Shown one piece after another: positions 10,535 to 22,706 of a DNA stretch of 64,000 nucleotides. The position numbers and the translations under genes were made by a program. Positions within the stretch are counted from its first letter, which is position 1, and each line of letters starts with the position of its first letter. The stretch lies in assembly GCF_014633365.1 (NCBI RefSeq), contig NC_068341.1, forward strand, positions 21,434,339 through 21,498,338. The letters run 5' to 3'. Source of the stretch: Diospyros lotus (Eukaryota > Streptophyta > Magnoliopsida > Ericales > Ebenaceae). The notes below the pieces were generated by a model. It had not been told where the DNA came from. It made no database searches and was given only the letters and a program-made list of their open reading frames with translations.

Positions 10535-10935
10535 CTAAAAAAAAAAAAAAAGAGGTCAGAAACCCTGAAGTGACTTGAAGGCAAATCTTAAAACAAGGAA
10601 CAATAGCAAAATAGCTAGGGGGTCCGCACCCTCTGGAGAAGGTTGTTCCTAGAGAGGAGCGTCCCCCCCCTCCCGCCGTGGCGACAGGTGGCGGATTAAC
10701 TGGAGTGCTTGAGCATAAGGCCCTGGGCACCCTGCGACAAGAGGGTTTGCCACACTCTGGAATCCAACCCACCCTTATTAATCTGTCCACAGTCAAAAGG
10801 CCAAGAAGATGTTTAGAACCACCTCGAGTAATAACGCGATGGCTATCCTCATATCTCTCCCTAAGCTTAGAAAGGGGTGCACTTAATATAGGTTTTCCCA
10901 CTCTCTCAGGATCGGTGCGCCATTTCTCGAGGAGC
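10535..10935 (-). pseudogene. Antisense gene, region between the N-terminal domain and the poly-T acceptor
   Basis: A frame different from that of the N-terminal exon is open over 11024-10386 on the minus strand. The part to about 10760 has coding character (for example LSKLRERYEDSHRV), so a frameshift near 10935 in this copy probably separates it from the N-terminal domain. The stretch from about 10690 to 10535, with a run of G and then a long T tract, looks intronic. I could not fix a donor site. Confidence 0.45.
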
Positions 10936-11490
10936 ATTCCACACCCCGTTCGGAGGTTGAACCAAGAACCACCGAGTATCAAATAAAGCTTCTTGAGGAG
11001 GGGACTCAGAAAAGAGAGGATCACCTCGGATCCACTGCAAGGTGTACATGTGAAAGCGCTCCTTGACTAGGCGTAAGAGGAAAAGGCAATAGAGGAAGTC
11101 GACGGTAGGGTCTATGTCGTTCTCACGGCAGATGAGGAAGAAACAACCTAATTGAGCCCAACCGTTGGGATGCAGTTGGCCGGGGGCAAGCCCATTAAGA
11201 CGAAGAAACTTAAGACCAAAATTATGGAGAGGAAGATGAAAACCTAAGCGAAAGCTAGCCTCATGGACACTCATCCACCCGGCTTCTATGTCCACCGCGC
11301 AATTTTCTTCAGGGCGAGGAAGCCGGGTGCGATACTCCCTAGGGATATTATAATTTTGACGCATAAGGGTCACGTCATTTTCGTTCATACGAGAGCATTT
11401 ACCCTTTAAAAAGAAGTGCTCGGCTCCATGGGAATCGACCTCATGATAATAAATTTTTCCACTAGCCATAGTAAGAAGAATCAGAATCAA
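10906..11490 (-). pseudogene. Antisense gene, N-terminal exon: putative gypsy-type transposon domain (PF04195-like)
   Basis: The minus-strand frame 11490-10906 encodes 194 residues. The core reads FRLGFHLPLHNFGLKFL, then NGLAPGQLHPNGWAQLGCFFLICRE, then FLYCLFLLRL. This 'lPLHpf...gLAPgQLhPNgW...F..lC' pattern is what I know from the plant family called 'putative gypsy type transposon' (PF04195), found as antisense genes in Tat-type elements. Two Met codons compete: 11490 and the more likely MASGKIYY at 11469. A TATA box lies about 370 bp upstream. The role of the protein is unknown; it is not a proven transposase. The frame after about residue 185 is disturbed. Confidence 0.7.
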
Positions 11491-12014
11491 AAAAGGGATG
11501 GAAAAAGGAGACCATGCGAAAAATGGGTATGTGCTTCAGAAGGATAACGCGCTTTGGAAGTATTTTCCTTCGGAAGGCAATGATTTGTTTGGTCCGGAAT
11601 TGGTTTTCTTCGGAAGGTCGATCGAAAGCTTTGGAAGATAAACTCTAGATCTGGATTAGCTTCGGAAGCTTTTAAAACTACGGGACGTGTACGGAAAGGT
11701 TACCTAGCGTTCGGATTCGTTCGGAAACGAGGCCTTCGGAAAGATGTGCAGTGACTACGCTTCGAAAGATATTTGCTTCGGAAGGAAATGTGGAGATAGA
11801 GAGAAGACCCCTTTTTTGAACTAACGTGACCATGTCAAAGTGCCGAAGCGGTGGGGCCTATCTATTTATACCCAGCTGGCGAAAGCTCAATCGACCTTTT
11901 TCGGAAGAAATCTTCCGAAGCGCGCCTTCGGAAATCCAGCATGCGATCCTTGGTGCGGTCAATGTAGAAAATACTCTTAATTATGTAGATACAAAATAAA
12001 GAGTGGGGGACAAT
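11491..12014. other. Antisense-gene leader and 3' untranslated region of the gypsy element
   Basis: No coding frame. The stretch is studded with TTCGGAAG-type motifs from about 11570 onward and carries the minus-strand TATA box of the antisense gene at 11863-11870. The end, ACAAAATAAAGAGTGGGGGA at 11990-12010, is a purine-rich stretch that fits the polypurine tract just before a 3' LTR. Confidence 0.6.
11863..11870 (-). promoter_or_regulatory. TATA box for the antisense gene
   Basis: TATAAATA on the minus strand, about 370 bp before the first ATG of the antisense frame, flanked by GC-richer sequence. It is not in an LTR of the host element, so the antisense gene seems to have its own internal promoter. 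Confidence 0.5.
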
Positions 12015-12218
12015 TATGGTGCCCCAATAATCGGAAGCAAGTGAAACATGAAGTGAACCTAAGCTTTGGAAATAGGGTTCGGAAGCAAGCTTTGGAAGTG
12101 GGCTTTGGAAGAAGGCTTCGGTATCGATCTTCGGAAAGTGACATTTTGAACTACAAGTTTAAAAGTGTTCTTCAGAAGCCATCTTCCGAACTATCAGGTA
12201 CGGTGAATTATTAACCTC

Positions 12219-12225
12219 TATATAA
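12219..12225 (+). promoter_or_regulatory. TATA box of the 3' LTR
   Basis: TATATAA followed by GG, 200 bp into the LTR, with typical R-region sequence downstream. It would fire into the satellite array if active. Confidence 0.6.
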
Positions 12226-12482
12226 GGCCAAGCTTATCAAGCCAAAAGGATCTTTTTTCTTTTTCTCAAACACTGGTATTTTCTCTAACTTATCACCTTC
12301 CGAAGATCTTAGTTTTCTCACCTTGCTTAAGTGCCCTTTCCGTATTGACTTGAGCATCGGAGGGCCTTCGCGGGAGGAAAATCCCGGGAGCCTTCTAACC
12401 ATTGTTTACCCCGTACAGACCTTCGGAAAGAACCTGTTCCTTCGGAAGCCTCATTCTTCGGAAGCCCATTGCGGAATCTATT

Positions 12483-12597
12483 GAGAAGACTTTCGGAAGC
12501 TGCTGGAGAAGACTTTTGGAAGCTGCTGGAGAAGACCTTCGGAAGCTGTTGGAAAAGACCTTCGGAAGCTGATTTGGAAAGACCTTCGGAAGGCTAT
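12483..12597 (+). repeat. 23-bp tandem repeats with TTCGGAAG core
   Basis: Units start at 12483, 12506, 12529 and 12552, with a partial fifth. The consensus is GAGAAGACCTTCGGAAGCTG plus three bases. The block lies at the right edge of the truncated LTR, only a few tens of bases from the satellite. Confidence 0.8.
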
Positions 12598-12630
12598 CCC
12601 AAGCATTCCTTCGGAAGCCCCTATTTTCCT

Positions 12631-13572
12631 TCGGGCTTTGTGGGCCACCAAAACCCGGCCATCGAGTTTTGTGGCCCACGAACCCGACAATCAGGTTTTG
12701 TGGCCCATGAAACCCGGCCATCGGGCTTTGTGGCCCACAAAGCCCGAAAATAATTTTTTTTTATTTCTCTTCAACTTAATATGCTCCATTAGCATTAAAA
12801 TGATGTCTTTTAATGTTATTTGGGTAAACCCGAATGTATATATCACAACAAAGTCATTATTTTTTACTTTGCGTGAGGATGTCCATCCACCATCAACACA
12901 ACCAACACATGATCAATTGCTACTAATAATATTGGACAAAACAAGATAATAACGCTATGATAATAAACTTGCTCAAAAATTAGAGTGTAATTTCCTAACA
13001 ATCACTATTATTTGAGACTATACTAGTGGGAAACTTCAAAAAAATTCAATTGCAAAAACAAATCGGGCTTTGTGGACCACCAAAACCCGGCCATCGGGTT
13101 TTGTGGACCATAAACCCGGCAATCAGGTTTTGTGGCCCACGAAACCCGGCCATCGGGCTTTATGGCCCTCAAAGCCCGAAAATAATTTTTTTTAATTTTT
13201 CTTCAAATTAATATGTTCGATTAGCACTAAAATGATGTCTTTTAATGTTATTTGAGTAAACCCAAATGTATATATCACAACAAAGTCATTATTTTTCACT
13301 TTGGGTGAGTATGTCCATCCACCATCAACACAACCAACTCATGATCAATTGCTACTAATAATATTGGACCAAGCAAGATAATAACACTATGATAATAAAC
13401 TTGCTCAAATATTAGAGTGTAATTTCTTATCAATCACTATTATTTGAGACTGTACTAGTGGGAATTTTCAAAAAAAATTCAATTGCAATGAAAAAAAAAA
13501 ATATCGGGCTTTGAGGGCCACCATAACCCGGCCATCGAGTTTTGTGGCCCACGAACCTTGCAATCAGGTTTT
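12631..13572 (+). repeat. Satellite array, block 1 (about 2.2 monomers)
   Basis: The array opens with TCGGGCTTTGTGGGCCACC, the first base of the GC core of a monomer, without the usual preceding poly-A. Monomer heads are near 12637, 13068 and 13508. The third monomer is cut inside its core by the solo LTR at 13573. The first monomer is of the CCCGAATG type and the second of the CCCAAATG type. Confidence 0.9.
13568..13572 (+). repeat. Left target-site duplicate GTTTT
   Basis: GTTTT directly before the LTR; the same GTTTT follows at 15077-15081, and the two satellite halves join in register once one copy and the LTR are removed. Confidence 0.85.
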
Positions 13573-15076
13573 TGAAGGATCATAGCGAGGATACATAGCA
13601 CGCAACGGAAGCGTTTTTAAATAAAAACTTTCCTCGTATTGATTAGAATCTAGGAAACTTACTTTTCCTACGGATTACCGGACGAAATGAAGCGACAGGC
13701 GGAGGATGGGCGGGAGCTTCTTCTCGTGGTGGAGACGACGGCTGTCCTGCAATCCTTCGGCTCCTTCGCATCAGAACTTGAAGGCTCTCTTTCGATCTTC
13801 CGAAGTATGACTCGAACTCGTGGCCTCTCTTTCGGTGAAGAAGAGTAAAAATCGACTTGGATGAAAAACAACCAAGGAGAGAATATATAGGGAGAACCCT
13901 AGGGTTAAAACCCTAGTGGGCCAAACCCTAATGGGCCAAGTCCATTTAATTAATTTTCTAATTGGGTTAGCCCAATTAATTAATTAAAAACTAATGAACT
14001 ATTATTTTATTCTAACCCAATTAATTATAGACCATTCTGAATAAAATAATTCTCTCTCAATGTAATTCACCCAACAAGCCAAATGTATTAAATAATACAT
14101 GAGTTATATCGAGCTACCCCGGGGACCAAAAGACAAATTATTCACGGCTACTAAAATGAACAAAATATCCCTGCTACCTAGTAGCTATATTTTGTCATTC
14201 TAAGTATTCCAACTATCACCATATGGTAACACTGACCCTACGAATAATTTTGCATATGCAATGTCTTTGACCTACTAGTGTAATGACGAAAATACCCCTC
14301 TACGTAACACCCATCATTTAGAAAGGAATAATGTACTAACACCTCTCTAAATGATTTCTACCATCCTTAGATCACTAGTCCAATAATCCGTGACTACTCG
14401 AATGTACTTGCTTATCACTGGGAGCTACCCAGAAGCACACACTCTTAAGTCACGTTCCCAGGGCCCTAGATTATTTGATTATTCTTGGACAATCACAAGG
14501 GGGTGAATCACAGAAACTATCTTGTATTAGTCTGACTTAGCTAATTAGAAACCATACTCCCAACTCAAAAGGTTATTGATCTTTGATAGACCTCACCTAC
14601 AGTGAATCTAAGAATATAGCTCTAGGTTCACTACACCACCAACTAATACTCAAGTATTAGAGTACTCGTCCACGTAGTAGCAATGATAGACTAGCTCCAT
14701 GATGATTAGTACTTTGTCATTAGCTTCTATCACAGGTCCACTCTACGCATTCCAAATGCGCTTGCACAATTAGAGTAAACGGACTGTTTATTGGCTAAGG
14801 CAAGCCATCCTCCATTAGGATCTATTGCACAATGATCTTATCATGATAGAATGCCCAGTTCTATCAAAAGATCAAGAGTAATATTTCTTGCTTATTAAGT
14901 ACCCATGATTCATGCCTAACTATGAAGAACGACCCATCACATGAATCACTTACTTAATAGCATGGACACTTTTCCAACAATTAAATGCAAATAATATATG
15001 TGTCATAAACTGACTAAAAGAAACATCATTACCATAAATTAAAAAACACGTGTCTTTAGGGCATACATTTCCAACA
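13573..15076 (-). mobile_element. Solo LTR, Ty1/copia-like, inserted in the satellite
   Basis: The 1504-bp piece begins TGAAGG and ends TCCAACA, with TG...CA ends and a perfect 5-bp duplication. On the minus strand it starts TGTTGGAAATGTATGCCCTAA, resembling the start of the copia LTR in this window (TGTTAGATATAAGCCC), and its end has a GATCATA...ACGCAACGGAA block also seen in that LTR. The minus strand is therefore taken as its sense strand; a TATATATT box at 13890-13883 fits. There is no coding region; the 67-codon frame at 13668-13871 is not credible. Confidence 0.8.
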
Positions 15077-18000
15077 GTTTTGTGGCCCACGAAACCCGGC
15101 CATCGGGCTTTGCGGCCCACAAAGCCCGAAAATGATTTTTTTTTATTTTTCTTCAAATTAATATGTTCCATTAGCACTAAAATGATGTCTTTTAATGTTA
15201 TTTGGGTAAACCCGAATGTATATATCACAACAAAATCATTATTTCTCACTTTCTGTGAGGATGTCCATCCACCATCAACACAACAAACACATGATCAATT
15301 GCTACTAATAATATTGGACAAAGCAAGATAATAATGCTATGATAATAAACTTGCTCAAAAATTAGAGTGGAATATCTTAACAATCACTATTATTTGAGAC
15401 TATACTAGTGGGAAACTTCAAAAAAAATATAATTGCAAAAAAAAAAAAACAAATCGGGCTTTGTGGGCCACCAAAACCCGGCCATCGGGTTTTGTGGCCC
15501 ACGAACCCGGCAATCGGGTTTTGTGGACCCCGAAACCCGGCCATCGGGCTTTGTGGCCCACAATGCACGAAAATGGTTTTTTTTTATTTTTCTTCAAATT
15601 AATATGTTCCATTAGCACTAAAATGAAGTCTTTTAATGTTATTAGGGTAAACCCGAATGTATATATCACAACAAAGTCATTATTTTTCACTTTGTGTGAA
15701 GATGTCCATCCACCATCAACATAACCAACACATGATCAATTGCTACTAATAATATTGGACAAAACAAGATAATAACGCTATGATAATAAACTTGCTCAAA
15801 AATTAGAGTGTAATTTCTTAACAATCACTATTATTTGAGACCATACTAGTGGGAAACTTCAAAAAAAATTCAATTGCAAAAAAAAAAAAAATCGGGCTTT
15901 GTGGGTCACCAAAACCTGGCCATCGGGTTTTGTGGCCCACGAACCCGGCCATCGGGTTTTGTGGCCCACGAACCCGGTAATCGGGTTTTGTGGCCCACGA
16001 AACCCGGCCATGGGCTTTATGGCCCTCAAAACCCGAAAATAATTTTTTTTAATTTTTCTTCAAATTAATATGTTCCATTAGCACTAAAATAATGTCTTTT
16101 GATGTTATTTGGGTAAACCCAAATGTATATATAAGAACAAAGTCATTATTTTTCACTTTGGGTGAGTATGTCCATCCATCATTAACACAATTAACTCATG
16201 ATCAATTGTTACTAATAATATTAGACAAAGTAAGATAATAACGCTACGATAATAAACTTGCTCAAAAATTAGAGTGTAATTTCTTAACAATCACTATTAT
16301 TTGAGACTATACTGGTAATCGATCTTTGTGGGCCACCAAAACTTGGCCATCGGGTTTTGTGGACCACAAACCCTGCAATCAAGTTTTGTGGCCCACGAAA
16401 CCCGGCCATCGGGCTTTATGGCCCTCAAAACCCGAAAATGATTTTTTTTAATTTTTCTTCAAATTAATATGTTCGATTAACACTAAAATGATGTCTTTTA
16501 ATGTTATTTGGATAAACCCAAATGTATATATCACAACAAAAGTCATTATTTTTCACTTTGGGTGAGTATGTCCATCCACCATCAACACAACCAACTCATG
16601 ATCAATTGCTACTAATAATATTGGACCAAGCAAGATAATAACACTATGATAATAAACTTACTCAAATATTAGAGTGTAATTTCTTAACAATCACTATTAT
16701 TTGAGACTGTACTAGTGGGAAACTTCAAAAAAAATTCAATTGCAAAAAAAAAAAAAAAAGAGCATTGTGGGCGACCAAAACCCAGCCATCGGGTTTTGTG
16801 GCCCACGAACACGGCAATCGGATTTTGTGGCCCATGAAACCCGGCCATCGGGCTTTGTGGCCCTCAAACCCCGAAAATGATTTTTTTTAATTTTCTTCAA
16901 ATTAATATGTTCCATTAGCACTAAAATGACATCTTTTAATGTTATTTGGGTAACCCGAATGTATATATCACAACAAAGACATTATTTTTCACTTTGTGTG
17001 AGGATGTCCATCCACCATCAACACAACCAACACATGATCAATTGCTACTAATAATATTGGACAAAACAAGATAATAACGCTATGATAACAAACTTGCTCA
17101 AAAATTAGAGTGTAATTTCTTAACAATCACTATTATTTGAGACCATACTAGTGGGAAACTTCAAAAAAAATTCAATTGCAAAAAAAAAAAAAAATCGGGC
17201 TTTGTGGGTCACCAAAACCTGGCAATCGGGTTTTGTGGCCCACGAACCCAGCCATCGGGTTTTGTGGCCCACGAACCCGGTAATCGAGTTTTGTGGCCCA
17301 CGAAACCCGGCCACGGGCTTTATGGCCCTCAAAACCCAAAAATAATTTTTTTTAATTTTGCTTCAAATTAATATGTTCCATTAGCACTAAAATGATGTCT
17401 TTTGATGTTATTTGGGTAAATCCAAATGTATATATAAGAACAAAGTCATTATTTTTCACTTTGGGTGAGTATGTCCATCCATCATCAACACAACTAACTC
17501 ATGATCAATTGTTACTAATAATATTGGACAAAGCAAGATAATTACGCTACGATAATAAACTTGCTCAAAAATTAGAGTGTAATTTCTTAGCAATCACTAT
17601 TATTTGAGACTATACTGGTAATCGTTCTTTCTGGGCCACCAAAACCTTGCCATCGGGTTTTGTGGACCACAAACCCTGCAATCAGGTTTTGTGGCCCACG
17701 AAACCCGGCCATCGAGCTTTATGGCCCTCAAAACCCGAAAATGATTTTTTTTAATTTTTTTTCAAATTAATATGTTCGATTAACACTAAAATGATGTCTT
17801 TTAATGTTATTTGGATAAACCCAAATGTATATATCACAACAAAGTCATTATTTTACACTTTGGGTGAGTATGTCCATCCACCATCAACACAACTAACTCA
17901 TGATCAATTGCTACTAATAATATTGGATCAAGCAAGATAATAACACTATGATAATAAACTTGCTCAAATATTAGAGTGTAATTTCTTAACAATCACTATT

Positions 18001-21000
18001 ATTTGAGACTGTACTAGTGGGAAACTTCAAAAAAAATTCAATTGCAAAAAAAAAAAAAAAAAACGAACTTTGTGGGCGACCAAAACCCGGCCATCGGGTT
18101 TTGTGGCCCACTAACACGGCAATCGGATTTTGTGGCCCATGAATCCCGGCCATCGGGCTTTGTGGCCCTCAAACCCCGAAAATGATTTTTTTTTAATTTT
18201 CTTCAAATTAATATTTTCCATTAGCACTAAAATGACATCTTTTAATGTTATTTGGGTAAACCCGAATGTATATATCACAACAAAGACATTATTTTTCACT
18301 TTGTGTGAGGATGTCCATCCACCATCAACACAACCAACACAAGATCAATTGCTACTAATAATATTGAACAAAACAAGATAATAACGCTATGATAATAAAT
18401 TTGCTCAAAAATTAGAGTGTAATTTCTTAACAATCACTATTATTTGAGACTATACTAGTGGTAAAATTCAAAAAAAATTCAATTGCAAGAAAAAAAAAAA
18501 AACCGGGCTTTCTGGGCCACCAAAACCCGGCCATCGGGTTTTGTGGCCCACGAACACGGCAATCGGGTTTTGTGGCCCACGAAACCCGGCCATCGGGCTT
18601 TGCAGCCCACAAAGCCCGAAAATGATTTTTTTTTATTTTGCTTCAAATTAATATGTTCCATTAGCACTAAAATGATGTCTTTTAATGTTATTTGGGTAAA
18701 CCCGAATATATATATTACAACAAAGTCATTATTTTTCACTTTGTGTGAGGATGTCCATCCACCATCAACACAACCAACACATGATCAATTGCTACTAATA
18801 ATATTGAACAAAACAAGATAATAACGCTATGATAATAAACTTGCTCAAAAATTAGAGTGTAATTTCTTAACAATCACTATTATTTGAGATTATACTAGTG
18901 GTAAAATTCAAAAAAAATTCAATTGCAAAAAAAATAAAAAAAAAATCGGGCTTTGTGGGCCACCAAAACCCGGCCATCGTGTTTTGTGGACCACGAACCC
19001 GACAATCGGGTTTTGTGGCCCACGAAACCCGGCCATCGGGCTTTATGGCCCTCAAAGCCCAAAAATAAATTTTTTTAATTTTTCTTCAAATTAATATGTT
19101 CCGTTAGCACTAACTGATGTCTTTTAATGTTGTTTCGGTAAACCCAAATGTATATATCACAACAAAGTCATTATTTTTCACTTTGGGTGAGTATGTCCAT
19201 CCACCATCAACACAACCAACTCATGATCAATTGCTACTAATAATATTGGACAAAGCAAGATAATAACGCTACGATAATAAACGTCCTGAAAAATTAGAGT
19301 GTAATTTCATAACAATCACTATTATTTGAGACTATCTAGTAATCGGTCTTTGTGGGCCACCAAAACCTGGCCATCAGGTTTTGTGGACCACAAACCCGGT
19401 AATCAGGTTTTGTGGCCCACGAAACCCAGCCATCGGGCTTTATGGCCCTCAAAGCCCGAAAATGATTTTTTTAAAATTTTATTCAAATTAAAATGTTCGA
19501 TTAGCACTAAAATGATGTCTTTTAATGTTATTTGGATAAACCCAAATGTATATATCACAACAAAGTCATTATTTTTCACTTTGGGTGAGTATGTCCATCC
19601 ACCATCAACACAACCAACTCATGATCAATTGCTACTAATAATATTGGACCAAGCAAGATAATAACACTATGATAATAAACTTGCTCAAATATTAGAGTGT
19701 AATTTCTTAACAATCACTATTATTTGAGACTGTACTAGTGGGAAACTTCAAAAAAAATTCAATTGCAAAAAAAAAAAAAAACGGGCTTTGTGGGCAACCA
19801 AAACCCGGCCATCGGGTTTTGTGGCCCACGAACCCGGCAATCGGATTTTGTGGCCCACGAATCCCGGCCATCGGGCTTTCTGGCCCTCAAACCCCGAAAA
19901 TGATTTTTTTTATTTTTCTTCAAATTAATATGTTCCATTAGCACTAAAATGATGTCTTTTAATGTTATTTGGGTAAACCCGAATGTATATATCACAACAA
20001 AGACATTATTTTTCACTTTGTGTGAGGATGTCCATCCACCATCAACACAACCAACACATGATCAATTGCTACTAATAATATTGAACAAAACAAGATAATA
20101 ACGCTATGATAATAAACTTACTCAAAAATTAGAGTGTAATTTCTTAACAATCACTATTATTTGAGACTATACTAGTGGTAAAATTAAAAAAAAAATTCAA
20201 TTGCAAAAAAAAAAAAAAAAAAAAAAAAATCGGGCTTTCTGGGCCACCAAAACCCGGCCATCGGGTTTTGTGGCCCACGAACACGACAATCGGGTTTTGT
20301 GGCCCACGAAACCCGGCCATCGGGCTTTATGGTCCACAAAGCCCGAAAATGATTTTTTTTTAATTTTTCTTCAAATTAATATGTTCCATTAGCACTATAA
20401 TGATGTCTTTTAATGTTATTTGGGTAAACCCGAATGTATATATCACAACAAAGTCATTATTTTTCACTTTGGGTGAGGATGTCCATCCACAATCAAGACA
20501 ACCAACTCATGATCAATTGCGACTAATAATATTGGACAAAGCAAGATAATAACGCTAGGATAATAAACTTGCTCAAAAATTAGAGTGTAATTTCTTAACA
20601 ATCACTATTATTTGAGACTATACTAGTGGTAAAATTCAAAAAAAATTCAATTGCAAAAAAAAAAAACAAATCGGGCTTTGTGGGCCACCAAAACCCGACC
20701 ATCGTGTTTTGTGGACCACGAACCCGACAATCGGGTTTTGTGGCCCACGAAACCCGGCCATTGGGCTTTATGGCCCTCAAAGCCCAAAAATAAATTTTTT
20801 TAATTTTTCTTCAAATTAATATGTTCCGTTAGCACTAAATGATGTGTTTTAATGTTATTTGGGTAAACCCAAATGTATATATCACAACAAAGTCATTATT
20901 TTTCACTTTGGGTGAGTATGTCCATCCACCATCAACACAACCAACTCATGATCAATTGCTACTAATAATATTGGACAAACTAAGATAATAACGCTATGAT

Positions 21001-21263
21001 AATAAACTTGCTCAAAAATTAGAGTGTAATTTCTTAACAATCACTATTATTTGAGACTATACTAGTGACAAACTTCAAAAAAAATTTAATTGCAAAAAAA
21101 AAAAAAAAATCGGGCTTTGTGGGCCACCAAAACCCGGCCATCGAGTTTTGTTGCCCACAAACCCGGCAATCGGGTTTTGTGGCCCACGAAACCCGAAAAT
21201 GATTTTTTTTTATTTTTCTTCAAATTAATATGTTCCATTAGCACTAAAATGATATCTTTTAAT
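15077..21263 (+). repeat. Satellite array, block 2 (about 14 monomers)
   Basis: Heads lie near 15455, 15895, 16325, 16768, 17198, 17628, 18068, 18507, 18950, 19349, 19785, 20233, 20676 and 21115. Spacings cluster at about 430-450 bp. Monomers near 15895 and 17198 carry one extra 30-bp unit in the core; the one near 21115 has one less. Junctions without the A tract occur near 16313, 17614 and 19335. The block ends in the tail of a monomer where the copia element begins. The short open frames here on both strands are repeat-derived. Confidence 0.92.
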
Positions 21264-22692
21264 TGTTGGAAAACATTGATCTGATCATACGCAGCGGAAA
21301 ATAAAATCTGATTTTATTGGTATCACGTGTTTCAAATCTTAGGGTTAAATCGAAGACATAAAACGAAAAGTTACCTCGAAATGAAATCTGATTTTGTCGC
21401 CGATAACCCGCCTGATATCTCCCACGCGTGAGATGCCGAGTCGATCCACCCGAAATCGTCAAAACTTCAATAGACTTGAGAGAAAAAGGGATTCGAAAAT
21501 GTTCTCTAACATTTTCGTTTTTGATTCAACTGATTAAATAAATAATTAAAGCCCAAACCAAATTAATAATTAAATAAATAATCATATTACTTATTTAATT
21601 ATTCTTATTTCTTAAATAATTGCATTTATAATTTAGTAATTCCATAATTACTAAATTTGCCCCCTTTTTCTTTTAAAAACGATTTCTATTCGGTGGGACT
21701 TTCTGGGTTCACAATTAAATTGGCAACGAGAGTTAATCAATTATTAATTCTCGTAAATCATGAGTGACATCTAGCAATATGTCATGATTATCCAATTTAA
21801 TGTAAATCGGGAATGTGAACCTTACATTACAGTGTCCTGCAATACAGTCCCTCTATCATACTATATCCTGACGAGATGTGAGATCACGGTCAGTAGGTCA
21901 AATCTCTCGATCTCGTCGTATGACCAAATCCAATAATCACACTTGACTAATATGACACAACCTCTATGGAATCCAAATTTCGTCGTCATATTACCTCGGC
22001 CAAGGATTTATCGTCAAGTGACCACTGGATCGCGTAGGATATCTTCCTCGTATATCTCGAGATGATAGATTCCATGTCTGATGCACACATACCTCGTGTG
22101 TTACTGAACTAGGCACATAGATACGTACGGCTATCCCTGATTAGGACAACCATATAATATCACTAATATCCTAATCCACTAACACACAGATATCCATGTC
22201 ATCTCAAGTCTAAGGACTAATGCAAATCCATAGTTAATATTAAATCATTGACCCGTGAGATAAAACCCATGTGATTCAATATTAATAGTCCCGTTCAGTG
22301 AACTCGTTCCTATAACGAGCACCCACTCGTGTTTCTTCTGTATCTTATACAGAGTGGTACGAGACCCACCAATCTTGTCTTTCGGTATCTTATACCGAAC
22401 AAGGAGGAAGACGATGTGCCAGCCTTTGCGAGTTACTAATTATCCAAGTTAGGAACTCTATGGCCAGGAACATATTTATAGTATAACGTATATGGATTAT
22501 CCGTCTCGATTATTCTTAACAATTAAAAATGGTATCCACTCCTTATTATACTAAAGGATATTTGTATGTTCAATTTAAATCATATTGCAATTTCAATTAA
22601 ACATAAAACTTGCCATTAAATAAGGTTTAAAGAATTACAAGATCAAGCCCTATTGTGTCACTAGAACTGGTCTTAAGGGCTTATATCTAACA
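21264..22692 (-). mobile_element. 3' LTR of the copia element
   Basis: On the plus strand it starts TGTTGGAAAACATTG and ends TATATCTAACA, so in sense it reads TGTTAGATATAAGCC...TTTTCCAACA. Length 1429 bp. Relative to the other LTR it lacks about 90 bp near 21530, where the other copy has an extra stretch with AAACCCTAAAACCCTAAA. Confidence 0.88.
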
Positions 22693-22706
22693 ATCTCCCA
22701 CTAGCC
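22693..22706 (-). other. Polypurine tract of the copia element
   Basis: GGCTAGTGGGAGAT on the minus strand directly abuts the TG start of the 3' LTR, the standard place for plus-strand DNA priming in copia elements. It follows the stop codon of the polyprotein without a gap. Confidence 0.85.

Larger units (their letters stand above)
1..12630 (+). mobile_element. Decayed Tat-type Ty3/gypsy LTR retrotransposon with antisense gene
   Basis: The order gag, protease, reverse transcriptase, RNase H, second RNase H, integrase is that of Ty3/gypsy elements. The extra RNase H with its own D-E-D-D set after a degenerate first one is the hallmark of the plant Tat lineage. An antisense gene between integrase and the 3' LTR is also known from this lineage. 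Only the last 85 bp of the 5' LTR lie in the window, and the 3' LTR stops abruptly where the satellite begins, so the copy is truncated at its right end and cannot be dated by LTR comparison. Several stops and two frameshifts make it non-autonomous. A later solo LTR at 8710-10221 is nested in it. Lineage assignment is from domain order and motifs; a phylogeny of the RT would settle the clade. Confidence 0.85.
12015..12630 (+). mobile_element. Truncated 3' LTR of the gypsy element
   Basis: After the purine-rich tract comes TATGGTGCCCCAATAATC, which resembles the beginning of Tat-type LTRs with a changed first base; the exact start is uncertain by about ten bases. A TATA box at 12219-12225 is followed by a stretch with GAGCATCGGAGGGCCTTCGC at 12352-12371, a motif common in the R/U5 part of such LTRs. 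The U5 end is missing: the sequence passes straight into satellite at 12631. Confidence 0.65.

Noticed and set aside
10125..10986. Plus-strand open frames at 10125-10463, 10316-10510 and 10678-10986
   Set aside because: They lie opposite the antisense gene or cross the solo LTR border and show no known motif.
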